Below, one piece after another: positions 16,547-23,623 of a stretch of 35,774 nucleotides of DNA; position 1 is the first letter of the stretch; each line of letters begins with the position of its first letter. The stretch is taken from positions 1 through 35,774 of the forward strand of contig QBMC01000025.1 of NCBI GenBank assembly GCA_003242035.1, given 5' to 3'. A program made the position numbers and the translations under genes. The notes beneath the pieces were generated by a model. That model did no database searches and was not told the DNA's origin. It saw only the letters and a program-made list of their open reading frames with translations. The stretch is from Nodosilinea foveolarum. GTDB lineage: Bacteria; Cyanobacteriota; Cyanobacteriia; Phormidesmidales; Phormidesmidaceae.

Positions 16547-16672
16547 CTATGGCTTCAGCGCTTTCAGCCGGTCTGCGATGACCGCGTGATAACTCTGAGG
16601 CGTTTGCGACTTGATGGCCGTGCCGGTGGCCGCAAGCTGGTCGAGTTGGGCGCGAATGTCGGCGGCATTCAT
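16547..16672 (-). CDS. Small 41-residue ORF with strong Shine-Dalgarno
   Basis: ATG 16672 is preceded by AAAGGAGA ten bases upstream, the best ribosome binding site of this part of the plasmid. The product begins MNAADIRAQLDQLAATGTA and ends YHAVIADRLKALKP, giving two short amphipathic helices. It is the first gene of the minus-strand group leading into the membrane and ATPase genes, with about 80 bases before the next start. No family is recognised. The 233 bases upstream (16673-16905) show nothing else convincing. Confidence 0.5.
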   Translation of the reverse strand: MNAADIRAQLDQLAATGTAIKSQTPQSYHAVIADRLKALKP

Positions 16673-16905
16673 CGGTTAAATGTCTCCTTTACGTGATTGC
16701 AATTGCCGTCTAAAGGTGGGGTTATCGGTGATGTTGGCGGGGTTGAGGTTGTCGATGGGGTTAGCGCATTACCGCATCCATTGCTAGGCAAAGACGCGGC
16801 GACCGTCAGCACTGTGCAGGAATGGGATCTTGCTCCACACGGGGGAGAACTTAAATGCGGAAGTGTTCAGCCCTGGCCCTTCGGTCTTTGTTTCAGAGGT
16901 CAGTG

Positions 16906-17235
16906 TTACCAGTCATCACCGTTGTTTTCGATGCCGCCAATTAGCGCGGGCTTGGCGATGGACGGCGACATTTTTACAGGTTGAGAATGCACAGGTGTCG
17001 CTGTGGCTGGTTGGATAGTGACGACAGCAGTGGACAGCAGTTCGTGACTGGCGAGCAGTCGCCCTAATGCTTGCGATGGGTTGGGATCTAGTTCAGTTAG
17101 GGCGATGAGGATGTGGCGCTGCTGCTGCCAGTCGCTCAGGATGCGGTCTAGCAATTCGGTATTGCCTTCCCCTGCTTGCCGCCAGCTCTCCCACTGTTTG
17201 CTATCGACGCGAACGCGGATCTGTTCTCGGCTCAT
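16906..17235 (-). CDS. ParR-like DNA-binding partner of the actin-type partition protein
   Basis: The 109-residue protein starts eight bases after the ParM stop and is clearly its operon partner. The N-terminus MSREQIRVRVDSKQWESWRQ has the strand-then-helix pattern of a ribbon-helix-helix fold. LLDRILSDWQQQ gives the second helix. The C-terminal 40 residues are proline-rich and probably disordered (KMSPSIAKPALIGG). In type II partition systems, the small gene after parM encodes ParR, which binds the centromere and caps the actin filament. Sequence similarity to known ParR is not visible by eye, so the call rests on position, size and fold pattern. Confidence 0.55.
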   Translation of the reverse strand: MSREQIRVRVDSKQWESWRQAGEGNTELLDRILSDWQQQRHILIALTELDPNPSQALGRLLASHELLSTAVVTIQPATATPVHSQPVKMSPSIAKPALIGGIENNGDDW

Positions 17236-17243
17236 CGCGATTC

Positions 17244-18236
17244 CTACCTCTGCGCTCTGGCCAATAGCTGATCGGCAGCATCTGCCAGGGCGGTCAAGTT
17301 AGCCCACTGCGGATTCTTGATGACCTTGGCGTTTAGCGTCTGCTCGATGCCGGGGAGTTTGGCTCCACCGCCGATGATGTACCGGGCGCTGTCGTCGTCG
17401 ATGGCGGCGAGAACCTCACCCATACAAGCGGCAACGTCAGGGGCAATCTGCTCAATGACTTCAGCACCATGTGCTTGGTCTAGCAAATAGTTGATGATGC
17501 TCTGAGGGCTAGGGGTCTTGAGCCTGGGCGCTAAGCTGTCGCGGTAGACGATGCGCTCGGCTAGGCTGTACACACCGCAAGCATCGAAGGCGCGGCGTTT
17601 GAGAATGCGTCCGGTTTCGCTGACCTGGGTCAACAGGATGGTGCGGTTGCCGATGTCGATGATGGTGGCGTGGCCTTTGACTTTGCTCTGAATGTGTTTG
17701 AACGCTTGGTAGCCTTCGAGCTGCGGGATAGCCGTGTGGATGGTGACGCTGTGCGTGGTAGCGCGTGATTCGATCACCTCAGCATCGGCGGGAATGCCGA
17801 CTGAGTGTTTACCCGTCAGTTGCTCGGCAATCTGCGGGCCATAGGCTTTGACTGATGGGCTGGTGAAAATGACATCGGCGTGGATGGTGTCGGCGCTGAA
17901 GCCGATCATCTGGCGCAGCGCATGGATCAGCAGGGCGCGGGCGTTAGTTACTTTGCCCTCGGCGCTGCTGCCGGTGCGCGAGCAGGGGTGAGCTTGCGCT
18001 GGCCTGCCAACTAGAAAGTTTTTGAAGCCTTGGGCAGTCGCTAGCGTCAGGCAGTCGCTGTTTGACTCGGGCGTGAGGGTGACGTGAGATGGGAATTGAG
18101 CGGTGACCCATTTCTGCGTACCGGGCATCCGGCACATGGCGTTGACGTCACCGTTGCCTAAGTCAATCAGGACGGTCGCTCTAGCCGTTTGAGCGGTCGA
18201 GTTTGTTACCTGTCTTTGTTTGAGAGTAGTTGCCAT
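17244..18236 (-). CDS. parM: ParM-like actin-family plasmid partition ATPase
   Basis: The 330-residue protein has the actin/Hsp70 ATPase signatures in order: phosphate-1 loop VLIDLGNGDVNA near the N-terminus, phosphate-2 loop ATIIDIGNRTILL, and adenosine loop YIIGGGAKLPG near the C-terminus. ParM polymerises with ATP and pushes plasmid copies apart. The start was set at ATG 18236, which has AGGTG eight bases upstream; an ATG at 18269 is in frame but adds 11 non-conserved residues. The ParR-like gene follows by eight bases. This is a second segregation system beside ParA at 22567, which is unusual for a 36-kb plasmid. The actin-like family also includes Alp proteins, so the exact subfamily is open. 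Confidence 0.85.
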   Translation of the reverse strand: MATTLKQRQVTNSTAQTARATVLIDLGNGDVNAMCRMPGTQKWVTAQFPSHVTLTPESNSDCLTLATAQGFKNFLVGRPAQAHPCSRTGSSAEGKVTNARALLIHALRQMIGFSADTIHADVIFTSPSVKAYGPQIAEQLTGKHSVGIPADAEVIESRATTHSVTIHTAIPQLEGYQAFKHIQSKVKGHATIIDIGNRTILLTQVSETGRILKRRAFDACGVYSLAERIVYRDSLAPRLKTPSPQSIINYLLDQAHGAEVIEQIAPDVAACMGEVLAAIDDDSARYIIGGGAKLPGIEQTLNAKVIKNPQWANLTALADAADQLLARAQR

Positions 18237-18385
18237 GCAAGCACCTAGAAACGTTGGGGCGTATGGCATTGCTTACTTCTGACTCAAAAAGCGCGTCATC
18301 TGAGCGCTAAACGCTGTCGAGTCAAAAGCAAGACGTTAACGAGTGTTAAGCGTTTTTGCTCGTTTGCCATGCTCTAAACATAACT

Positions 18386-18466
18386 CAAATATGTATTCAT
18401 TATGTACTCATATTTGGTGAGTAAAACTTATCAAAAATACTGTATTAAATAAGAAAAGTGTATTCA
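18386..18466. promoter_or_regulatory. Candidate operator/origin region upstream of the RHH and rep genes
   Basis: The AT-rich 290-bp gap between divergent parM and the RHH gene has CAAATATG (18386-18393) and CATATTTG (18409-18416) as an inverted repeat. TGTATTCA-like units occur at 18392, 18403 (TGTACTCA), 18441 (TGTATTAA) and 18459. These could be operators for the RHH repressor, or replication iterons. TATATAAA near 18498 may be the -10 region of the plus-strand transcript. Confidence 0.45.
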
Positions 18467-18527
18467 CTTTCGGGATGGGCTAGTTTAGACTTCCTATGTA
18501 TATAAACCTTTAAAGAGTAGAATCAGT

Positions 18528-18755
18528 ATGTTTTTTCAAGCTCCAGCGATGCCAAGGAAGAGACGCAGTTACAAAATAGATGAGCGCGTTATTGAGGCGA
18601 TCGCCCGAGCAGCGCAAAAGAGTAATATGAGTGCAAACAAGTACCTAGAGAACCTTCTGTTCGTGCACAGTAAGCAAGTAGGTGAACTTCCTATGAATGC
18701 AGAACCCTTGGGTGAAACTCGTGGAGGAGCTAATCAAGAAAAAGCACATGTCTGA
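18528..18755 (+). CDS. Ribbon-helix-helix (Arc/CopG-like) DNA-binding protein
   Basis: The 75-residue product contains RRSYKIDERVIEAIARAA (strand plus helix A) and SANKYLENLLF (helix B), the ribbon-helix-helix fold of Arc/CopG repressors. An acidic, probably disordered tail follows. Translation could start at ATG 18528 or at the internal ATG 18549 (MPRKRRSYK), which gives a more typical N-terminus; the first has AAAGAG upstream. It precedes rep by about 200 bases on the same strand, the usual place for a copy-number repressor, and the repeats upstream could be its operators. That role is inferred from position. Confidence 0.68.
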   Translation: MFFQAPAMPRKRRSYKIDERVIEAIARAAQKSNMSANKYLENLLFVHSKQVGELPMNAEPLGETRGGANQEKAHV

Positions 18756-18800
18756 GCTGAATCTCAGATGAGCAAAGGCAATAGGAAAAATAGATAGTAA

Positions 18801-18899
18801 AAAGCGGCTCAAACCTGAAGGTCTAAACCGCTTTAAAAAAAGTAAACCCCAAAGGATTCAAAATCTAGTAGCTGCACTTCTTGGCGGGAGACGGCTACT
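18801..18899. terminator. Hairpins in the rep leader
   Basis: AAAGCGG (18801-18807) pairs with CCGCTTT (18828-18834), followed by a run of seven A. A second pair AGTAGC (18867-18872) / GCTACT (18894-18899) follows. The 200-base untranslated leader could hold an attenuator or antisense-RNA target for Rep synthesis. At 18954 a tiny ORF (MNHVTRF) overlaps the rep start, which might couple translation. All of this is suggestive only. Confidence 0.35.
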
Positions 18900-18959
18900 G
18901 ATTTTCAACAAAACCAATGGGATTCACAAATGCTTCCCTAGCGGGGGCACACATGAATC

Positions 18960-20858
18960 ATGTTACCCGATTTTAGTGAGCTGCGGCAGCAGTCCGGTGA
19001 TGGAGAAGATCTACGTTCTCTAGAACACACATCAGACAGCCATCTCAGCCCATCGCAGAGTTTCCAACAATTTGAAACAAAGCGCGATCGCAAAGCCCTC
19101 CAAGGGAATCGCACCGCCTCCAGCGCGAAAAAGCAATCTGCCCCTCTCTTCATCTACGTCGAGGAAACGCTCAACGAGTTCCTCGACCTCTGGCCCCATC
19201 GCTTCGACTATCTCTTCGCTCCTCATCCCGACCCCGGTACCAAGCCCGACTGGAAAACCGAAACTAGCCATCCTCTCTCCGACCGGCTCATCATTCAGGG
19301 GACTTACCTCTACGGCGTTCGCCCTGGCCCTCAGACTGCTTACGGCCTGCTCGATATTGACAAGGGCAGTCCCTACCACCCCAAACACGATCCGCTCGCG
19401 CTCAACCGCATCTGTGAAGCCCTCGAATCGTTGGGCCTCGTTGACCATATCTCTATCACTAGCTCAGATAGCCAAGGGCTACACATCTACCTGCCTTTCT
19501 CTGGCCCCTTACCCTCCTGGCAGCTCGCGATCGCCATCACCGCGCTGCTAGAAAACGCTGGCTTCAAAATTAGACCGGGCTGGCTAGAGGTTTTTCCTAA
19601 CCGCAAGCCTTTCGCCGCTGACGGTAGCATTAGCCTTTTCAATGGCCATCGCCTGCCCCTTCAGCAAGGCTCCTACCTGCTCAACGACGACTTGCAGCCC
19701 ATTGCTAGCTCTCAAGCAGCATTCGTCCGACAGTGGCACTCAGCCGCTAGCCGTAACGACATCAATGCAAAAGTTCTTAAGCGAACCGTCCGACAGGCAC
19801 GGCGCGAAATTTACCGCATCACCGGCAAAGCTGATAAGTTCCTCAATGACCTCAATGCTGAGATCGAATCTGGCTGGACGGGGAGAGGACAGACGAACCA
19901 TATACTTGGGCGGATCGCCATGCGCTCCTACATCTTTGGTCATACCCTCTATGCGGATACCCCTTTAAGCGGTCAGGCACTCATCGACGACATCGTGAGG
20001 GTTGCTAGGGCGCTACCGGGTTTTAAGGACTACTGCGGTCATCGGCGCGACCTCGTGAAGAAAGCGACGGAATGGGCGCACTCTATCGAAGCGAAAGAAA
20101 AATATTTCCCCTACGGCATTGGCAAGGCAGCTAAAGCACCTATAGAGCGCACTGGCCCCACCTGGAACCAGCAGCAGCAGGCAGAAGCACGCGAGAACAT
20201 TCAGCAGCTTGTAGTCGCCTTCTGCCATCAGGACGTATGGCCTGATGGCATCACGCCTCGATACGATCTGCTCTGTGCTGCTGGCATCTCTGGTAGTACC
20301 CTCTACAACCACAAAGACCTCTGGCATCCCGTCTTCATCACCGAACGACAGCAACGGACTGCGGAAAACCCCCCAGTCCCCCCAGTTCTTCATAAGAGAG
20401 AGGCCAAGGCTAGCGCTAGAGGCGCAACCTTGGCCTCTTCTCACACAAGCTTATTGGGGATAGTAGGCTGTAATAGACCAGATGACAAAGGTTTCAGCGA
20501 TCTGGCAGGGCAAATAAACAGCGTAGAAACGGAAGCAGGCCGTAATAACCCGCCAGCAGGGGCTTCTGAGCTATCCGAGGGTGAACAGCGACTGTTAGAA
20601 GCTGAGGGAACAGCTCCACCTGAGCAATTAGTCCTAAACATTCAGTGGGCCTTGCAGGTCGTTAAAGCGAATCAGCAGGCGCAAGCAGAGGAAAATAGGC
20701 AGCGGCAGCAGCAAGCCCAGCAGCGGCGCTCTCAGGATGCGCATAGAGCCCAGTTGCTGGCATGGGTGGACTCGGGCGACCCTATCCTAGAAACAGAGGC
20801 GAGGCGGCAGTTGAGCCGGATGGATGCCTCCGCTCAAGCACTGGTCGGGTCGGGATGA
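18960..20858 (+). CDS. Plasmid replication protein with primase-polymerase (AEP-like) domain
   Basis: The 632-residue protein shows the archaeo-eukaryotic primase signature in order: YGLLDIDKGS (D132 and D134, metal ligands), TSSDSQGLHIYL (168-178, second motif with H175), and GHRLPLQQGSYL (R231). These are the three sites of prim-pol enzymes, which make primers or copy DNA. A helical domain (about 260-370, GRGQTNHILGRIAMRSY) follows. Next come a possible winged helix (YDLLCAAGISGSTLYNHKDLW), a low-complexity linker and a Gln/Arg-rich C-terminus. Large AEP-containing proteins act as Rep in many plasmids. No other Rep candidate exists here, so this is the likely initiator. The linker DNA at 20392-20440 contains a GAGGCCAAGG/CCTTGGCCTC hairpin within the coding sequence. 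The start codon lacks a strong Shine-Dalgarno. Confidence 0.75.
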   Translation: MLPDFSELRQQSGDGEDLRSLEHTSDSHLSPSQSFQQFETKRDRKALQGNRTASSAKKQSAPLFIYVEETLNEFLDLWPHRFDYLFAPHPDPGTKPDWKTETSHPLSDRLIIQGTYLYGVRPGPQTAYGLLDIDKGSPYHPKHDPLALNRICEALESLGLVDHISITSSDSQGLHIYLPFSGPLPSWQLAIAITALLENAGFKIRPGWLEVFPNRKPFAADGSISLFNGHRLPLQQGSYLLNDDLQPIASSQAAFVRQWHSAASRNDINAKVLKRTVRQARREIYRITGKADKFLNDLNAEIESGWTGRGQTNHILGRIAMRSYIFGHTLYADTPLSGQALIDDIVRVARALPGFKDYCGHRRDLVKKATEWAHSIEAKEKYFPYGIGKAAKAPIERTGPTWNQQQQAEARENIQQLVVAFCHQDVWPDGITPRYDLLCAAGISGSTLYNHKDLWHPVFITERQQRTAENPPVPPVLHKREAKASARGATLASSHTSLLGIVGCNRPDDKGFSDLAGQINSVETEAGRNNPPAGASELSEGEQRLLEAEGTAPPEQLVLNIQWALQVVKANQQAQAEENRQRQQQAQQRRSQDAHRAQLLAWVDSGDPILETEARRQLSRMDASAQALVGSG

Positions 20859-20885
20859 GTTTGGGGCAATCTCAACGCTTCAAAC

Positions 20886-20914
20886 GAAAACCGCAGACGG
20901 TGTCTGCGGTTTTC
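20886..20914. terminator. Rho-independent terminator after rep
   Basis: GAAAACCGCAGAC (20886-20898) and GTCTGCGGTTTTC (20902-20914) form a perfect 13-bp stem with a 3-base loop, 28 bases after the rep stop. The stem has T and A tracts at its base, so it can act in both directions. Confidence 0.85.
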
Positions 20915-20966
20915 AAACCCTGGCTCTATATTCGCTGAAGCAGTTACCTAGATAGGGACAGAGCCC

Positions 20967-21038
20967 CTATTAAGCGATAGGGATACCCACCGCTTAATCA
21001 CTTATTCGCTTAACCGCTTACTCGCTTAATCACTTAAT
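20967..21038. repeat. Array A of 8-bp repeats (consensus near CGCTTAAT)
   Basis: Read in steps of eight from 20991, the DNA is CGCTTAAT, CACTTATT, CGCTTAAC, CGCTTACT, CGCTTAAT, CACTTAAT. Upstream in the same phase, 20967 gives CTATTAAG and then two weaker units. The last unit overlaps the stop of the DUF1016 gene. The same unit returns in arrays at 22210, 22804 and 23173-23451, all near parA and its partner. They resemble the contiguous 7-bp heptads bound by the omega protein of pSM19035, here with an 8-bp period. Confidence 0.8.
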
Positions 21039-22179
21039 CAATCTGCTGCTGACTATCAATTTCATTCTCAGCTCTAGCCTCAAGGAACTGGCGTGTCCTT
21101 TTCAACTCCGCAGCTAAAGTCTTTTCATCTGGCAGTGTCATCTGGTACTCAGATGCTAAGACTTTATTCGGCAATCCACCCAAAGCGTACTTAGCAACGG
21201 CTTCATCCTTCTTATCGCAAAGGATCAATCCTACTGGAGGGTTCTCCCCTGGATAAGCCCAGTGCTCGCGAGCATAGTTGAGATAGAGGTGCATTTGACC
21301 TGCATCTGCATGTGTAAATTCTCCCAATTTGAGATCCACAATCACGAGGCAAGACAACCGACGATGAAAAAACAGTAAATCAATCCGAAACCACTGATCA
21401 CCGATGCGCAATCGGCGCTGACGGCCAAGGAAGGCAAAGTCATTGCCTAGCTCTAATAGAAAGCTCTCGATGTGCTGGATTAGACCTTCCTCCAAGTCAT
21501 TTTCTGAATACTCATCTTTGAGGTTCAAAAACTCTAGGACAAAGGGATCTTTTATTTCTTCCTCGGGTAAAGCCGCTTCCCCCGGCTGCGGGTGAGCCCC
21601 TTTATTCAGCATTGATGCCTTATTACGCGATAGCAACGTTCGTTCGTAAAATTTCGTAGCAATCTGGCGGTTGAGCTGGCGTAGAGACCATCCGTTTCTA
21701 AGCGATTCAGATTCATAGAACGTCCTGGCCTCTTCTGAGCGCACAGACATAAGCTTGACGTAGTGCGACCACGGTAGCAGAAAGTATTGGCTCAGCAGCT
21801 CAAAATCAGCATCTGTGGGCACCTCCTGCGGAATTGGCCAAAGCGAATAGAATCAGCGCATCTGCTCTAGATTTCGCTCCGAAAACCCTCGTCCTACCTT
21901 CTGCTTCAGGTCTGCCGATAAACGCTTAATTAGGGATTCTCCATAGATAGCTCGCCCTTCACCTTGCTGTTCAGACTCAATGATGCACCTGCCAATCTTC
22001 CAGTAGCTAACCGTCATGATGGAGTTGACAGAACGCGCAGCCGCCTGACGACCAGCTTCTAGCAGCTCAATCACATCACCTAGTACGCTTAGGTACTGGC
22101 TGTCATCCGTTAGCGCACCGTCGCCTTCAATAGAAAGCTGTTCTGCATCATTTCGGGGCTCGTCGTCGGAGTTGCTCAT
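21034..22179 (-). pseudogene. PDDEXK nuclease family (DUF1016/YhcG) gene split by an in-frame TGA
   Basis: Two open frames on the minus strand are halves of one protein. The N-terminal half (108 aa from ATG 22179) has the DUF1016 N domain (RSVNSIMTVSYWKIGRCI, then GFSERNLEQMR). The C-terminal half has the continuation FYSLWPIPQE, a helical region and the PDDEXK nuclease domain (FRIDLLFFHRRLSCLVIVDLK, with D, D-x-K and the hydrophobic strands). The stop at 21853-21855 is TGA, and the frame stays open and in phase on both sides. A single base change (for example CGA to TGA) explains it. Unless TGA is read through, no intact nuclease is made. Proteins of this family occur near restriction systems and on mobile DNA. 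8-bp arrays lie directly upstream and across the 3' end. Confidence 0.8.
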
Positions 22180-22209
22180 GGAGGAAGTAGAAAGTTTTCT
22201 TATGCCAAT

Positions 22210-22265
22210 CGGTTATTCGATTAAGCGATTAACTGAATAATCAGTTAATCGCTTAACCAATCAGT
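22210..22265. repeat. Array B of 8-bp repeats
   Basis: Units are CGGTTATT, CGATTAAG, CGATTAAC, TGAATAAT, CAGTTAAT, CGCTTAAC and CAATCAGT from 22210. The array covers the last codons of the RHH gene (stop at 22245) and the promoter region of the DUF1016 gene, so it may act as operator for that gene as well as a partition site. Confidence 0.78.
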
Positions 22266-22583
22266 CAGCAATTCTGCAACTAGATCGCTAAAATCTCTAG
22301 AATCCTCTACCAATTTGACTTTGACCTTATTATTTAGGGCGCGGGGCAAATAGCATCCGACTTGCGTGTAGGTAGGGTCTGAGCGCTTTCCAGTCTTGGC
22401 CCGACTCCGGAGCTGCTTAGATAGATCTAAAGACTCACTAGCCACCAGAGCCTCCTTAGATTTCAAGTCAGCCGCGATTTCCAGTACTGAAGGCGCTGCT
22501 CCATCTGGCTGTACTCGCTTCGCTGTCTTCTTTGCGAGTGTGTCAAACATGGTTGACTGCCTAGCTCTAGACTCCTTGGTCAT
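22245..22583 (-). CDS. RHH-type partner of ParA (ParG/omega-like)
   Basis: The 112-residue protein has an unstructured basic N-terminus and a C-terminal YTQVGCYLPRALNNKVKVKL followed by FSDLVAELLTDWL, the strand-helix-helix of ribbon-helix-helix DNA-binding proteins. Its start overlaps the end of parA by 17 bases, as in type Ib partition operons where a small RHH protein binds the centromere and stimulates ParA. The mobile N-terminus would hold the arginine-finger-like part. It is the most likely reader of the 8-bp arrays. Assignment rests on context and fold pattern rather than identity to a known family member. Confidence 0.72.
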   Translation of the reverse strand: MTKESRARQSTMFDTLAKKTAKRVQPDGAAPSVLEIAADLKSKEALVASESLDLSKQLRSRAKTGKRSDPTYTQVGCYLPRALNNKVKVKLVEDSRDFSDLVAELLTDWLSD

Positions 22584-23172
22584 ACTTTAATACCTCCTCA
22601 CCAACTGCTCGATATTCTTTCCAGGCGATACTCGCCATGCGATCGCCTGACCCCTGAACAGGGACACCAGCTAATGCTGCCTTCTCATATGCAGTTAGCT
22701 GACGGATGACCTGATCGAAAACGGGAATGTCCTGACTTTCTAGCATGACCCTAGCTTGCTCAGCGGTAGCCATTTTTCGGCTGTCAACTTTAGTTAGTAG
22801 CACTGAGTAAGCGCTTAATCGCTTAAGCGCTTCAGTAGTGTTTAGGAGTGCCTCTAATCCCAGTGCGTCAGCGGTAGTAGGTAGTATCAAAAGGTCACAG
22901 CCATCTGCCAAGGTTTCTAAGGTTTCATTGTCAGGATGAGCCTCTGTATCGACCACTATATGGTCGGCGGCTCTGCTAGCTTTCACACTGGCCGCAAAGT
23001 CACAGACGGCGAAGGGTAAGTTACCACGCTCAGCCCAGCCCATAGAAGAACGATTTGGATCGCCGTCAACCAGCAGAGTCTTTCCATCTAGACCTGCAAA
23101 AAAGCAGGCTAAGTGAACCGCCGTCGTGGTTTTTCCTACTCCACCTTTGAATCCAGCCACAGTCACGATCAT
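22567..23172 (-). CDS. parA: ParA family partition ATPase
   Basis: The 201-residue protein is a small type Ib ParA. Its deviant Walker A is GFKGGVGKTT (near residues 8-17), LLVDGDPNRSS is the A' motif, and HIVVDTEAHP is Walker B. VLLTKVDSRK matches the later strand. ATP-bound ParA dimers coat the nucleoid and move plasmids through the centromere complex. There is no N-terminal HTH, so autoregulation should fall to the RHH partner. The ATG directly abuts an 8-bp repeat array with no room for a Shine-Dalgarno, so the message may be leaderless. Four array units (22804-22835) lie inside the coding sequence and encode a stretch with ALKRLSAYS. Confidence 0.9.
   Translation of the reverse strand: MIVTVAGFKGGVGKTTTAVHLACFFAGLDGKTLLVDGDPNRSSMGWAERGNLPFAVCDFAASVKASRAADHIVVDTEAHPDNETLETLADGCDLLILPTTADALGLEALLNTTEALKRLSAYSVLLTKVDSRKMATAEQARVMLESQDIPVFDQVIRQLTAYEKAALAGVPVQGSGDRMASIAWKEYRAVGEEVLKYDQGV
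22804..22835. repeat. Array C: four 8-bp repeats inside parA
   Basis: TGAGTAAG, CGCTTAAT, CGCTTAAG and CGCTTCAG follow each other without gap inside the parA coding sequence, on a stretch between conserved strands where length is likely flexible. The units are the same family as the intergenic arrays. Confidence 0.7.
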
Positions 23173-23451
23173 TGGTTAAGCACTCCATCGCTTAATCGAT
23201 TAACTGATTAATCGGATAAGCAACTAAGTGGGTAAGCGCCTATTCGCCATTGTATTCTACGGCTAAGCGGTTAATTGGTCATTCGATTAACCGCTTAATC
23301 GGATAAGCAACTAAGCAGCTAGCAACCGAGTGAGAGCGAACCCCCTATGCTTGGTCTGATCCGTAAGCAGCAAGCTTTCTGATGGAAGGATTAATTGAAT
23401 AAGTGGTTAATCGATTATCTGGTTAGGCGCTTAGCCACTTATTCAGTTAGC
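23173..23451. repeat. Arrays D-F: three blocks of 8-bp repeats upstream of parA
   Basis: Block D (23173-23252) has ten units, including CGCTTAAT, CGATTAAC, TGATTAAT, CGGATAAG and CAACTAAG. Block E (23260-23323) has eight, and repeats the same four-unit order CGATTAAC, CGCTTAAT, CGGATAAG, CAACTAAG. Block F (23388-23451) has eight, including TGGTTAAT, CGATTATC and CACTTATT. The phase shifts between blocks. All units fit C/T-R-N-TTAA-N in the same orientation. Directly upstream of parA, this is the likely centromere and operator. 23452-23623 has no gene. Confidence 0.82.
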
Positions 23452-23623
23452 AATGGTAATCCTCATTCCTGATAGTTGGAAGGCATGATCACACTGCTTC
23501 CCGCTTACTCTTAGGCACCTTCTCAAACAGATATTTACAGCGGCATACCCAAGACGCATCTCAAGCCTTAGACTTCTATAGAATCTCACTTGATGCTAGT
23601 TGGGAACGTGCTCCCGTCACCAG

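Noticed and set aside
16697-16984. Plus-strand 95-codon ORF between parR-like gene and transfer operon
   Set aside because: No ribosome binding site or domain; runs against surrounding minus-strand genes. A minus frame ending at ATGA before 16672 was also seen but lacks a credible start.
19032-20444. Antisense ORFs within rep
   Set aside because: They oppose conserved primase motifs and have no support of their own.
20967-23451. CRISPR array
   Set aside because: The repeats are 8 bp, contiguous and without spacers, and no cas genes are present.
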